Positions 8,816 through 21,003 of a stretch of DNA of 64,000 nt are shown one piece after another. The notes beneath the pieces are model-generated. The model searched no databases, was not told the origin of the DNA, and worked only from the letters and a program-made list of their open reading frames with translations. Position numbers and translations under genes: made by a program. Origin of the DNA: Duganella lactea. GTDB lineage: Bacteria; Pseudomonadota; Gammaproteobacteria; Burkholderiales; Burkholderiaceae_D. The number at the start of each line of letters is the position of its first letter. Positions within the stretch are counted from its first letter, which is position 1. Location of the stretch: the NCBI RefSeq assembly GCF_009857505.1, contig NZ_WWCP01000024.1:23588-87587 (forward strand), written 5' to 3'.

Positions 8816-9760
8816 ATGAAAGTGATCTTCGCCGGTACGCCGGAATTTGCCGCCGTGGCCCTGCAATCGTTGCATGAGGCCGGTTTTGAAATCCCGCTGG
8901 TGCTGACCCAGCCGGACCGCCCCGCCGGCCGCGGCATGCAGTTGCAGTCCTCGGCGGTGAAGCAGTACGCGCTGTCGCAAGGCATCGAAGTGCTGCAGCC
9001 GCTGTCGCTGCGCATGGACAGCAAGGACCCGCAGCGCGCCGAGGAAGCCAAGGCCGCGCACCAGCGTCTGCTGTCGACGCCCTACGATGTGATGGTGGTG
9101 GCCGCCTACGGCCTGATCCTGCCGCGCAGCACGCTGGACCTCAAGCCTTGCCTGAACATCCACGGTTCGCTGCTGCCGCGCTGGCGTGGCGCCGCGCCGA
9201 TCCACCGCGCCATCGAGGCGGGCGACCGCGAGACCGGCATCACCATCATGCAAATGGAGGAAGGCCTGGACACCGGCCCGATGCTGCTGATCGAGAAAGT
9301 GGCGATCGACGACAGCGACACCACCGGCAGTCTGCACGACAAGCTGGCCGCGCTGGGCGGCAAGATGATCGTCGCGGCGCTGCAAAACTACGCGCAACTG
9401 GAAGCGGTGGCGCAGCCGGAGGAAGGCGTCAACTACGCCAGCAAGATCAGCAAGGAAGAAGCGGCGCTGGACTTCAGCCAGTCGGCCGAAGAAATTGGCC
9501 GCAAGATCCGCGCCTTCAATCCCTTCCCGGGCGCGCACGGCACGGTCAACGAGGTGGTGGTCAAGCTGTGGGGCGCGGAAGTGGTCGCGGCCAGCGGCCC
9601 CGCCGGCCAGGTGCTGTCGGCCGATGCGCAGCAGGGCATCGTGGTCGCCTGCGGCACCGGCGCACTGCGCCTGACCTCGCTGCAAAAACCCGGCGGCAAG
9701 CGCCTGCCCGCGGCCGAGTTCATCAAAGGCTTCCCGCTCGAAGGCCTGCGCTTCGCCTGA
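8816..9760 (+). CDS. fmt: Methionyl-tRNA formyltransferase
   Basis: A 314-aa enzyme that transfers formyl from 10-formyltetrahydrofolate to Met-tRNAfMet. The start MKVIFAGTPEFAA at 8816 matches the family N-terminus; a longer open frame back to 8648 only overlaps def. The formyltransferase motif with the catalytic His is NIHGSLLPRWRGAAPIHRA, and the C-terminal tRNA-binding domain begins near residue 205. Cytoplasmic, co-transcribed with def. Confidence 0.97.
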   Translation: MKVIFAGTPEFAAVALQSLHEAGFEIPLVLTQPDRPAGRGMQLQSSAVKQYALSQGIEVLQPLSLRMDSKDPQRAEEAKAAHQRLLSTPYDVMVVAAYGLILPRSTLDLKPCLNIHGSLLPRWRGAAPIHRAIEAGDRETGITIMQMEEGLDTGPMLLIEKVAIDDSDTTGSLHDKLAALGGKMIVAALQNYAQLEAVAQPEEGVNYASKISKEEAALDFSQSAEEIGRKIRAFNPFPGAHGTVNEVVVKLWGAEVVAASGPAGQVLSADAQQGIVVACGTGALRLTSLQKPGGKRLPAAEFIKGFPLEGLRFA

Positions 9761-9779
9761 GTTTCAAGCTTCAGCGCGA

Positions 9780-10160
9780 TTAGTTCACCGCCAGCTTGTC
9801 GCGGCACGGATGATCGGGCTGGTAATCGACCAGGTTGGCGCGCAGTATCAGCAGCGACTGACGGCGTTGTTCCAGCGTCGCCTGCTGTTGCTCAATCTCG
9901 CGCAGCAGGATGGCCGACTGGCGCATGGTCTTCTCGACCGAGCACTTGCCGTTTTCATCCAGCATGTCGCGGATCACTTCCAGCGAAAACCCCAGCCGCT
10001 TGGCGCCTTGAATCAGCTTCAGCCGGTCGGGCGCATTGCTGGCGTACTGGCGGTAGCCGGATGGCGTGCGCGAAATCGGCGCCAGCAATCCCTGTTCTTC
10101 ATAAAACCGGATTGCCGAGGCGGCAATGCCTGACTTTCGGGCGAGTTCACCGATTTTCAT
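9780..10160 (-). CDS. MerR family transcriptional regulator
   Basis: A 126-aa regulator starting at MKIGELARKSGIAASAIRFY, the MerR winged helix-turn-helix signature, followed by a coiled-coil dimerisation helix (about 80-110). I chose 10160 because upstream residues would precede the HTH without family match. Only two cysteines are present (Cys73, Cys119); there is no SoxR-type iron-sulfur cysteine cluster. It diverges from a nitroreductase across a promoter with MerR geometry, so it probably activates that gene in response to a redox-active or electrophilic compound (inference). The effector is unknown. Confidence 0.9.
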   Translation of the reverse strand: MKIGELARKSGIAASAIRFYEEQGLLAPISRTPSGYRQYASNAPDRLKLIQGAKRLGFSLEVIRDMLDENGKCSVEKTMRQSAILLREIEQQQATLEQRRQSLLILRANLVDYQPDHPCRDKLAVN

Positions 10161-10167
10161 TTTCTGC

Positions 10168-10198
10168 TTGACCCTCAAGTTGACTTGAAACTTATTAT
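10168..10198 (+). promoter_or_regulatory. MerR-type promoter/operator for the nitroreductase
   Basis: A -35 box TTGACC (10168-10173) and a -10 box TATTAT (10193-10198) are 19 bases apart, longer than the usual 17. The spacer holds the dyad TCAAGTTGACTTGA (10175-10188; perfect 6-base arms around TG). An overlong spacer with the operator between the boxes is the hallmark of MerR-family activated promoters, and a MerR gene is adjacent and divergent. Confidence 0.7.
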
Positions 10199-10254
10199 AA
10201 GATGGTCCGCCCGCGCCTGCCTGCAAAGGCGTTATTACAAATAGGAGTATCGAT

Positions 10255-10893
10255 ATGACCGACGTAATTCAACACCTGAACTGGCGCTACGCCACCAAAA
10301 GCTACGATGCCTCGAAAAAGCTGGATGACGACAAGCTGAACCGCATCCTCGAAGCGATCCGCCTGGCCCCGACCTCCAGCGGCCTGCAACCGTTTGAAGT
10401 GTTCGTGGTCAACAACCCTGAGCTGCGCGCCAAGATCCGCGAAGTAGCGTGGAACCAGCCGCAAGTGACCGACGCCTCGCACCTGCTGGTGTTCGCGGCC
10501 TGGGACAACATCACGCCGGAGCGCATCGACTCGATGTTCGACTATACCAACGAAGTGCGCGGCTTCAAGAACGAAGGCTGGGAAGCCTATCGCCAGAAAC
10601 TGCAAAGCATCGTGGCCGCGCGCAGCGACGCCGCCAACTTTGACGCCGCCGCCCGCCAGGCTTACATCGGCCTGGGCGTGGCGCTGGTGGCCGCCGCCGC
10701 CGAAGGCGTCGACAGCACGCCGATGGAAGGCTTCGATCCGGCCGCTGTGGACCAGATCCTGTCGCTGAAAGAGCGCAAGCTGCGTAGTGTGGTCGTGCTG
10801 CCGCTGGGCTACCGCAAGCCGGACACCGACTGGCTGGTCAACCTGAAAAAAGTGCGGCGCCCACGCGAACAGTTCGTTACCGAGCTGAACTAA
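10255..10893 (+). CDS. NAD(P)H-dependent nitroreductase family oxidoreductase (NfsB-like)
   Basis: A 212-aa flavin (FMN) enzyme of the nitroreductase family. The N-terminus (HLNWRYATKSYDASKKL) and LAPTSSGLQPFEVFVV are characteristic FMN-contact segments, and the C-terminus has LPLGYRK as in NfsB. Family members reduce nitroaromatics and quinones with NAD(P)H. It lies downstream of the MerR-type promoter and is therefore probably inducible. Its stop overlaps the stop of the convergent DUF2145 gene by four bases. Confidence 0.9.
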   Translation: MTDVIQHLNWRYATKSYDASKKLDDDKLNRILEAIRLAPTSSGLQPFEVFVVNNPELRAKIREVAWNQPQVTDASHLLVFAAWDNITPERIDSMFDYTNEVRGFKNEGWEAYRQKLQSIVAARSDAANFDAAARQAYIGLGVALVAAAAEGVDSTPMEGFDPAAVDQILSLKERKLRSVVVLPLGYRKPDTDWLVNLKKVRRPREQFVTELN

Positions 10894-11786
10894 TCGAGCA
10901 GTGAAATGACACGGTCGCCGTCGGCGGGCTTGCAGCCCTCGGCGATGGCGCTCCAGCCGCGATGGACAACGATCTGCTGTGTATCGTGGCACAGTTCGAC
11001 GCGCTCGCTTTGTGGAAAGCGGGCGCGCGCAAACGCCTCGATCGTCGTCGGCAGGCTGATATGCAGCTTGAGCGCGGCGCGGTCCTCGTCTGGATGGTCA
11101 TTCAGATGCACCAGCGGCACGAAGTACGACGCCAGCATCCACAAGCGCGAGCCGACCTCGACCGGTTGCGGCGCATAATGTTCCTCACGCAGCCAGCGTT
11201 GCGCGCGTTCCCGCAGATCCTCGCCATCCGGCAGGTCGCCCCAGCCGGCGGCCAGCATTTCGACCAGCCATTGATTGCAGTTCTGATAGCGCAGGCTGTA
11301 GGCGTAGGCATTGGCGCTGTATTGCGCCGCCAGCAGATGCAGCGCGCGTCGCGTATCGAGCAGCGCCGGACGCAGCGCCAGCACCGCCTGCGGCGGCAGA
11401 CGCACGATGCTCAGGTAGCCGATCTTCGGCGAATCGGTGCCCATGGCGAAACCGGCCATGCCTTGGTCGTAGATGCGTGGATAGCCTTCGTCACAGGAAT
11501 AGTACAGCTGGCGCGCGGCCCACAGGCCATCGTCCGAGCGCCACGCCAACGCGGCGTGCGAATAGCGGATATTGAAGCGCGACAGGTCCAGCCCGGAGCG
11601 GCTGACCAGCGCCACGCTCTCCTCGGTGGCGGACAGTTCCTCGCGCAGCACGGCGGCAAAGCGCAGCAGGCGGTCTTGCTCCACCGCCGTTAGCTGCTGC
11701 GAGCGGTCGCAAAAGCGCGACGAGGAAGCCTGCGCCGCGCCCGCCGCCATCAGCAGGCACAGCGCCAGCGCGCGGCATCGCTTCAA
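10890..11786 (-). CDS. Secreted DUF2145 family protein
   Basis: About 298 aa, recognised as DUF2145 from the FCDRSQQLTAVEQDRLLRFA segment and the LSRFNIRYSHAALAWR / QLYYSCDEGYPRIYDQG region. I favour a TTG start at 11784-11786, which overlaps the upstream TGA as TTGA and puts a clean signal peptide (MKRCRALALCLLMAAGAAQA) at the N-terminus; a GTG at 11822 would add 12 residues before it. The conserved His (YSHA) and Cys residues (CDEG, YQNCNQW) suggest a papain-like fold (weak inference); the function is not established. Coupled to the Ser-rich secreted protein upstream. Confidence 0.8.
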   Translation of the reverse strand: MKRCRALALCLLMAAGAAQASSSRFCDRSQQLTAVEQDRLLRFAAVLREELSATEESVALVSRSGLDLSRFNIRYSHAALAWRSDDGLWAARQLYYSCDEGYPRIYDQGMAGFAMGTDSPKIGYLSIVRLPPQAVLALRPALLDTRRALHLLAAQYSANAYAYSLRYQNCNQWLVEMLAAGWGDLPDGEDLRERAQRWLREEHYAPQPVEVGSRLWMLASYFVPLVHLNDHPDEDRAALKLHISLPTTIEAFARARFPQSERVELCHDTQQIVVHRGWSAIAEGCKPADGDRVISLLD

Positions 11787-12238
11787 AGGCTCAGCGGACG
11801 CGACGCCAGTTCGCCATACCACTCATCGGCCAGCACCAGATAGAATGGCTGACGATTATCGACACGGCCGAACTCGATGCCGTAGACACGGTTGTGCGCG
11901 TACATCGCATCGCCGACCGCCAGGCGCTGCTGATCGAAGGTCGCTTGCGGCAACTCCAGCACCACGCGCTGCTGCGCGTCCTCGGTCTGCATGGTGATGC
12001 GGGCCCGGCCCTCGCGGTCCGGCGTGGTGGCGATGTCGATGATGCGGTAATCGGCGTCGGCCACCTGGTTGCCCTTGCTGGAGCTGTTGCTGGAACCGTT
12101 CAGCGAATCGGACACGCTGCCGCTGGACGCCGAACCGGCGCTGGAGGCCGACGACACAAAGCTGTCGGCGTGAGCGTGCAGCGACAGGGCCAGCGCGCCG
12201 GTGGCGCAGAGCAAGCGCATGATCAAAGGGATTTTCAT
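11783..12238 (-). CDS. Secreted Ser-rich hypothetical protein
   Basis: A 151-aa protein I do not recognise. It has a signal peptide (MKIPLIMRLLCATGALALSL, cleavage after AHA), a low-complexity stretch of Ser, Gly and Asn (about residues 26-56) and a compact C-terminal domain of about 90 residues (YRIIDIATTPDREGRARITM to the end). It is followed by the DUF2145 gene with a four-base TTGA overlap, so the two are probably made together and act in the same periplasmic or extracellular process. Confidence 0.75.
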   Translation of the reverse strand: MKIPLIMRLLCATGALALSLHAHADSFVSSASSAGSASSGSVSDSLNGSSNSSSKGNQVADADYRIIDIATTPDREGRARITMQTEDAQQRVVLELPQATFDQQRLAVGDAMYAHNRVYGIEFGRVDNRQPFYLVLADEWYGELASRPLSL

Positions 12239-12285
12239 CTACACTTCCTAAACTGTGCAAATCGGGAAGTATAAAGGAGATCGCC

Positions 12286-12876
12286 ATGTCCGCACCTGAA
12301 ATCGCCTGCTGGTTCGACTTCGCCAGCAACTACAGCTACTTGAGCGTGCTGCGGCTGGCGCGGCAGCGGGATGTGATCGTGCACTGGAAGCCCTTCCTGC
12401 TGGGGCCGATCTTCAAGGAACAGGGCTGGGACAACTCGCCGTTTGTGCTGCAACAGGACAAGGGCGATTATGTATGGAAGGATATGCCGCGCGAGTGCGC
12501 GAAGTATGAATTGCCGTGGCGGCGGCCATCCGAATTCCCGCGCCGCTCGCTGCTGGCGGCGCGCGTGGCCTTGCTGGGCGAGCATCAGCCTTGGATGGCG
12601 GAATTCTGCGCCCGCGTCATGCTGGCCAACTTCGAGCACGACGAGGACATCGGCAACGAAGACGTGATCGCCGCCATCCTCACCGGCATCGGCCTTGACG
12701 CCGGCGCGCTGCTGGCCGCCGCCCACGCCGACGACAACAAAGCCCGCCTGCGCGCCCGCAGTGCCGAAGCCAAGGCGCTGCGCATCTTCGGCGCCCCCAC
12801 CTTCTTCGTCGACACCGAAATGTATTGGGGCAACGACCGCCTGGCCGACGCGCTAGCGCTCGCCAAGCTTGCTTAG
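12286..12876 (+). CDS. 2-hydroxychromene-2-carboxylate isomerase family protein (DsbA/GST-kappa fold)
   Basis: A 196-aa cytoplasmic protein of the DsbA-like thioredoxin superfamily. WFDFASNYSYLSVLRL is the family N-terminus, where Ser replaces the catalytic Cys of true DsbA, and IFGAPTFFVDTEMYWGNDR is the typical cis-Pro/C-terminal segment. Characterised relatives isomerise 2-hydroxychromene-2-carboxylate with glutathione in naphthalene breakdown; no such pathway is visible here, so the substrate is open. Stand-alone gene with an AAGGAG-like ribosome site just upstream. Confidence 0.88.
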   Translation: MSAPEIACWFDFASNYSYLSVLRLARQRDVIVHWKPFLLGPIFKEQGWDNSPFVLQQDKGDYVWKDMPRECAKYELPWRRPSEFPRRSLLAARVALLGEHQPWMAEFCARVMLANFEHDEDIGNEDVIAAILTGIGLDAGALLAAAHADDNKARLRARSAEAKALRIFGAPTFFVDTEMYWGNDRLADALALAKLA

Positions 12877-12979
12877 CCTGAGGCGCGGTACGAGGAAGCC
12901 TTTGACATGGGGCGGACCGGCTAAACAGCAGATTGTTGCGGCAATGCCGCGCTTGGCTGAAGCATGTTCAGCGATGCCG

Positions 12980-13040
12980 TATAATCTTAGACCGCCCTGC
13001 TGGTATGGCGGCGCCCCCTTCCGATCCTTAGAGATATCAA
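12980..13040 (+). promoter_or_regulatory. Probable metH promoter -10 box and leader hairpin
   Basis: A consensus TATAAT lies at 12980-12985; no good -35 box is found at 17 bases. The leader that follows has a small hairpin with arms CCGCC and GGCGG (around 12992-13011). I checked the 164-base gap for a cobalamin or SAH riboswitch and do not see the conserved cores. Confidence 0.4.
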
Positions 13041-16829
<3,789 letters not shown>

Positions 16830-16859
16830 CCGTCATGCCGGCCTGCGCCGGTATGACGG
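16830..16859. repeat. Intergenic palindrome, member of the ATTCCGGC-N4-GCCGGAAT family, likely terminator
   Basis: Arms CCGTCATGCCGG (16830-16841) and CCGGTATGACGG (16848-16859) pair with one G-T wobble around CCTGCG. It starts at the base after the metH stop and ends two bases before the stop of the convergent ABC permease gene. The same core, including flanking CGTCA/TGACG, recurs at 61185-61212 and in part at 43650-43681. Confidence 0.75.
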
Positions 16860-16861
16860 GG

Positions 16862-18157
16862 CTATCGGCGCTGGTCTTTCAGGAATTTGGCGACCGCCAG
16901 ACCGCCGAACACCAGCGCGAAGCCCAGCTGCACCAGCATCGGCAGCAGCGCGCCCTCCAAGCCGAGGCCGCGCCAGGTGACCGCGTCCAGACCATCGACG
17001 GCCCAGCGCGTCGGCACCACCAGCGTCAACGTCTGCATCCACTGGGGGAAAACAAAGGACGGCACCCACGCGCCGCCCAGCATCACCAGAATCAGCGTGG
17101 CGAAGACGGCGATGCCGCGCGCCGCTTCCGGCGTTTTGCCGAAAGCGGCGATAAACAGGCCAAAGGCGGCCGTCATCAGGCCGAAGCACACGGCCAGCCC
17201 GACAAAGCCAACCACGCTGGTAATCTGCACTTTGAAGATCAGTAACGCGCAAGCGAACATCGCGCACATCAGCACGCTGGCGATGATGGCGCCGGAAATC
17301 ACTCGCCCCATCAGCACCGTGGTCAGCGACACCGGCGCCGCCAGCAGACGATTCCAGATGCCGAACTGACGCGCCAGCAAAATACCGATACCCATGTCGA
17401 TCCCCATGAACAGGATGAACTGCACGCCCATGCCGGCGAACGAATGCGCGTAGCCGTTGTATCTGGGGCCGCTGCTCAGCGCCGCTTCGCTGGTATTGAA
17501 CGGGACACTCATGCCAGACGGCGCATCGGCCTTGCTGGTCTCGGCACCGGCGGCGGCAGTCGCGGCCTGCTGGTCCTGGAATTTCTTCAGGCTGCCGAGG
17601 AATTCGCCCAGTTGCGCCTGCTCGGGATTACGCTGATCAAGCGCCGGCAGCGCGGCCAGATAGCGCGCGGTGGCGCCGGCGCCTTGCCCGCTCATGACCG
17701 ACGCGCTGGTCACCTGCATCACTTGCTGCGTCAACAGCCCTTTCACCATCGCCAGCACGGTCGCTTGCGACGGGTCGTAGTACAGCGGCAACTCAGGCTT
17801 GTCGCGGCCGCTGAACAAGGCATCGGCCGCCTTCTGGCCAAAGCCGTCCGGAATCACCACCGCCACCGGCAGCTTGCCGGCGCGCACCTTGGCCTGCGCC
17901 TCGTCGGCGCTTAACGCGACAACGCGCAGCGTGTCGTCCGCCTTCAAACCGGCGGCGATCTTGCGACCGATCGGCGACTGATCCTGCAGCACCAGGCCGA
18001 TGTCGATCTTGCTGGCCCCCTTGTCGGGACTGCCACCGAACAGCGAACCGAAGAACGCGGCCAGCACCACCGGCATCAACAGGTGCAGCATCAGCGCGCG
18101 CTTGTCGCGCAGGTAGAGCATCAAGTCTTTGCGGATCAGGGCGATCAAGGCGGTCAT
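16862..18157 (-). CDS. ABC-2 type transporter permease
   Basis: A 431-aa inner-membrane permease of the ABC2_membrane_3 type: one N-terminal helix (about 20-40), a large periplasmic domain (about 45-235), then five hydrophobic segments in the C-terminal half beginning FILFMGIDMGIGILLAR. Its start is one base after the ATPase stop, so the two genes form one exporter. Related pairs export lipids, antibiotics or polymers; nothing here fixes the substrate, and no membrane-fusion protein gene is adjacent. Confidence 0.88.
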   Translation of the reverse strand: MTALIALIRKDLMLYLRDKRALMLHLLMPVVLAAFFGSLFGGSPDKGASKIDIGLVLQDQSPIGRKIAAGLKADDTLRVVALSADEAQAKVRAGKLPVAVVIPDGFGQKAADALFSGRDKPELPLYYDPSQATVLAMVKGLLTQQVMQVTSASVMSGQGAGATARYLAALPALDQRNPEQAQLGEFLGSLKKFQDQQAATAAAGAETSKADAPSGMSVPFNTSEAALSSGPRYNGYAHSFAGMGVQFILFMGIDMGIGILLARQFGIWNRLLAAPVSLTTVLMGRVISGAIIASVLMCAMFACALLIFKVQITSVVGFVGLAVCFGLMTAAFGLFIAAFGKTPEAARGIAVFATLILVMLGGAWVPSFVFPQWMQTLTLVVPTRWAVDGLDAVTWRGLGLEGALLPMLVQLGFALVFGGLAVAKFLKDQRR

Positions 18158-18158
18158 G

Positions 18159-19127
18159 TCAATCTCGCAGGCTGCGGCCGGTCAGGTTGAGGAAGATGTT
18201 TTCCAGCGAGGTGCGGGCGGTGGCGAAATGCAGCAGCGTCTGCCCCTGCGCGTTGAACCAGCCCAGCACCGGCGCCGCGTCCGTGGCCGCCGCCAGGCCG
18301 ATGTTGAGCGTGGCGCCGGTCCCTTCAACGCCGGTCACGCCATTCAGCGCCCGCACGCCGGACAGCAATTCAGCCGATGGCTTGCCGGCCAGTTCCACCT
18401 GCAGCGCCGCCTGCGCCGGCAGCCGCTGGAACAGCGCGGCCGGCGTCTCGTCGGCCAGCAGCTTGCCGTGATCGATGATGACGATGTGGTCGGCCAGCCG
18501 CTCCACTTCCTCCATGTAGTGGCTGGTGTAGATCAGCGAGCGGCCCTGCGCCTGCAAGGCTTCCAGCGTGTCGAAGATGGCGTTGCGGCTTTGCGGATCG
18601 ACGCCGACGGTCGGCTCGTCGAGGATCAGCAACCGCGGATCGTGCAGCAGCGCGGCGGCGATGTTGAGGCGGCGCTTCATGCCGCCGGAAAAACCGGATG
18701 GCAGGTCGGCCGCGCGGTCGGATAAGTTGACCAGCGCCAGCGCCTCGGCGCAACGCTGCTTCAGCTGGGCGCCCTTCAGGCCGTAGAGCGCGCCGAACAA
18801 CCGGAGATTTTCCAGCGCCGACAGCTCCTCATACAGCGCCAGATCCTGTGGCACGAAGCCGATCTTCCGCTTGGCGGCGCTGGCGCCCTGCCCGATCACC
18901 TCGCCATCGAGCGTGATACGGCCGGCGTCGGCGCGCAGCAGGCCGCAGATCAGGGCCACGGTGGTGGACTTGCCGGCGCCGTTCGGGCCGATCAGGCCCA
19001 CCGTCTGGCCGCGCCGCACCTTGAACGACACGCCATCGACCGCCTGGCGCGCGCCATAGGCTTTCGAAATCTGCTCCACGCTCAGTATCACCGCCGCCTC
19101 CGGGTTGTCCGCACTGGCTTGCAGCAT
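18159..19127 (-). CDS. ABC transporter ATP-binding protein
   Basis: A 322-aa ATPase with Walker A GPNGAGKST, signature FSGGMKRRLNIA, Walker B LLILDEPTVGVD and the H-loop in YTSHYMEE. I start at MLQASADNPEAAV (19127) rather than the longer open frame to 19253, because the ABC domain begins soon after. The extra C-terminal 80 residues match the DUF4162-like tail of drug/lipid exporter ATPases. It works with the permease encoded one base downstream. Confidence 0.9.
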   Translation of the reverse strand: MLQASADNPEAAVILSVEQISKAYGARQAVDGVSFKVRRGQTVGLIGPNGAGKSTTVALICGLLRADAGRITLDGEVIGQGASAAKRKIGFVPQDLALYEELSALENLRLFGALYGLKGAQLKQRCAEALALVNLSDRAADLPSGFSGGMKRRLNIAAALLHDPRLLILDEPTVGVDPQSRNAIFDTLEALQAQGRSLIYTSHYMEEVERLADHIVIIDHGKLLADETPAALFQRLPAQAALQVELAGKPSAELLSGVRALNGVTGVEGTGATLNIGLAAATDAAPVLGWFNAQGQTLLHFATARTSLENIFLNLTGRSLRD

Positions 19128-19230
19128 AGCGTTGTCATAGCAAGTTGGCAAGCCGGATGAACTTTTGCCGCCGGTGGACAGACTAAGTAGGACGCCGCCG
19201 TCCGGCGGCCTGACTACCAAGGGAGGTAAT

Positions 19231-19608
19231 ATGGCAAACAATCCATCCGTCAAACGCTGGCAAGATCAGGTGATACTGCTGCTCGGTCTGTGGTTCTTCA
19301 TCACGCCGTGGGTGTTCGGCTACCCGATCCCGTCGGTCCAGGCCTGGACCGCGTTTATCTCCGGCGCGGTGATGGTGCTGCTGGCGACATTCGACCTGTA
19401 CAAGACCTACTTCTGGGCCGTGATGCTCAATCTGCTGGTGGGGATTTGGGTGGCGGTGTCGCCGTGGGTGTTGCGCATGGCGGATAACACGGAACTGATG
19501 TGGAACTCGCTGATCGTCGGCATCGCCGTGGCCGCGCTGGCGCTGTGGGCAATACGCACCGATCCGGAACTGGTCAAGCACTGGCCGGGCGCCGGCCATG
19601 TGACATAA
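19231..19608 (+). CDS. SPW repeat membrane protein
   Basis: A 125-aa protein made of four hydrophobic helices in two similar halves, each with an SPW-type motif (FITPWVFG and AVSPWVLR), placing it in the SPW repeat family. The function of this family is unknown. The start at 19231 is preceded by a strong GGGAGG ribosome site. It is a single gene between the ABC exporter (divergent) and the EAL-HDOD gene (convergent). Confidence 0.85.
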   Translation: MANNPSVKRWQDQVILLLGLWFFITPWVFGYPIPSVQAWTAFISGAVMVLLATFDLYKTYFWAVMLNLLVGIWVAVSPWVLRMADNTELMWNSLIVGIAVAALALWAIRTDPELVKHWPGAGHVT

Positions 19609-19629
19609 ACCAGCGCCGGGTGTGGTGCG

Positions 19630-20910
19630 TTACAGCGCGTAGCGCACCACGTTGTCGCTCCACTCGAACGCGGCCATCTCCAGCTCCAGCAACTCCTCGG
19701 TGGACATGGCGAGGTCGCGCAGCGTGGGCAGGATGTGGCAATCCATGTCCTCGATGCGCTCGATGCATTCGACCAGCTTGAGCAAGTCGCCGTAAAAGCC
19801 GCCACGGTGCAGCAGCGCGTCGCGCACTTCATCGCCGACCGGAATCTGTTCCAGGATCTCGCCCATCTGCATGCCGAACAGCGTATCCATCAGCGACATG
19901 ATGCCGACCGTGAAGGCGATATCGGCGCGCTCGCGCTGGCTCGGGCGCAGCTTGGCCGCCAGCAGCTCCAGCAAGCGGCCGCGCGTGGTGGCCAACATCA
20001 GCAGCGGCGTCATGCTTTGGCCGCGCTTGCTCGGTTCGGCGTACAGCATGATCTGCAGCCAGCGCTGCAGCTGGCGGCGGCCGAGGATGGTCACCGCCTG
20101 GCTCAGCGAGTCGATGCGCTGGCGCGCGCCCACCGCCGGCGTGTTCACCAGGCGCAGCAGGTTCAGCGCCAGCGACACGTCGCGCTTGATGGCGCGTTCG
20201 ATTTCCGGGTTGTCGGCGTCGGAGGTGACCAAGGTCATCAGCTCCATCACCGCCAGTTGCGACGGCGACAGCTTCTTGCCGCTCATGATGACCGGCTTGG
20301 AGAAATAATAGCCCTGGAAATAATCAAAGCCCAGGTCGAGGCCATGCTTGAATTCCTCGCGCGTCTCGACTTTTTCCGCCACCAGCTTTTTCTTCTCCTG
20401 GCGGAAGCGCGGCGCCAGCTTGCTCAGCGACGACGGCGCGATGTTGCGCATGTCCATCTTGACGTACTCGACCAGCGGCAGCAGCGCCTGCACCGCCTCG
20501 GTCTCGCCGGTCACGTCATCGAGCGCGAAGCTGAAGCCGTGGTCCACCAGTGCGCGCACGCGGTCCACCACGGCCGGCGTGGCCGCCATGCCGTTGCTGA
20601 TCTCCAGCACCACCTTCTCGCGCGGCAGGAAAGGAAAGATATCGCTCATGATGACGCTGGCGTCGACGTTGACGAAGCCTTGCGCTTCGCCGACGGTCTT
20701 TTCCATGCCGAGTTGCGCCGCGTGGGCAATGACGGCGGCGGTGGCCGTCAGCCCGTCGGTCACCTGCGCCGGACCGACCGGCGCGTTACGGAACAGCAGC
20801 TCATAGCCGAACAGCGCCTGGTTGCGGTCCAGGATGGGCTGGCGCCCCAGATAGAATTCGCGCACGCGCAGATGCTGGGGGCCACGGTCATGTACGGAGA
20901 GATCGATCAT
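19630..20910 (-). CDS. EAL-HDOD signalling protein (YuxH/CdgJ type)
   Basis: A 426-aa cytoplasmic protein with an N-terminal EAL-like domain (about 15-210; LGRQPILDRNQALFGYELL) and a C-terminal HDOD domain (about 215-410). The EAL signature itself is replaced by ELL and the catalytic acidic set looks incomplete, so it probably does not hydrolyse cyclic di-GMP; known relatives act as regulators of motility or of other signalling proteins. Apparently a single-gene unit. Confidence 0.88.
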   Translation of the reverse strand: MIDLSVHDRGPQHLRVREFYLGRQPILDRNQALFGYELLFRNAPVGPAQVTDGLTATAAVIAHAAQLGMEKTVGEAQGFVNVDASVIMSDIFPFLPREKVVLEISNGMAATPAVVDRVRALVDHGFSFALDDVTGETEAVQALLPLVEYVKMDMRNIAPSSLSKLAPRFRQEKKKLVAEKVETREEFKHGLDLGFDYFQGYYFSKPVIMSGKKLSPSQLAVMELMTLVTSDADNPEIERAIKRDVSLALNLLRLVNTPAVGARQRIDSLSQAVTILGRRQLQRWLQIMLYAEPSKRGQSMTPLLMLATTRGRLLELLAAKLRPSQRERADIAFTVGIMSLMDTLFGMQMGEILEQIPVGDEVRDALLHRGGFYGDLLKLVECIERIEDMDCHILPTLRDLAMSTEELLELEMAAFEWSDNVVRYAL

Positions 20911-21003
20911 TGCAAGTCCAAGTCAATAGGCGGTCTGCTACAGCTGCCATTCTGACAGCAATGTCAGCCATTGTCTTGGACATTTATACCCGCCGCACAC
21001 CAC

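Noticed and set aside
9780..10160. MerR-family regulator as SoxR
   Set aside because: The operator dyad resembles soxS-type sites, but the protein has only two widely spaced cysteines and no iron-sulfur cluster motif.
12286..12876. Second DsbA-type oxidase
   Set aside because: The fold is DsbA-like but the CxxC motif is missing (Ser at the active site) and there is no signal peptide, so it belongs to the isomerase/GST-kappa group.
12877..13040. Possible cobalamin or SAH riboswitch before metH
   Set aside because: The GAGGCGCGG near the start of the gap recalls an SAH-type core, but the rest of the conserved sequence and pairing is absent, and no cobalamin-box sequence is present.
19630..20910. 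Active cyclic di-GMP phosphodiesterase
   Set aside because: The EAL signature is replaced (ELL) and the catalytic residue set looks incomplete; the HDOD fusion is typical of non-catalytic members.
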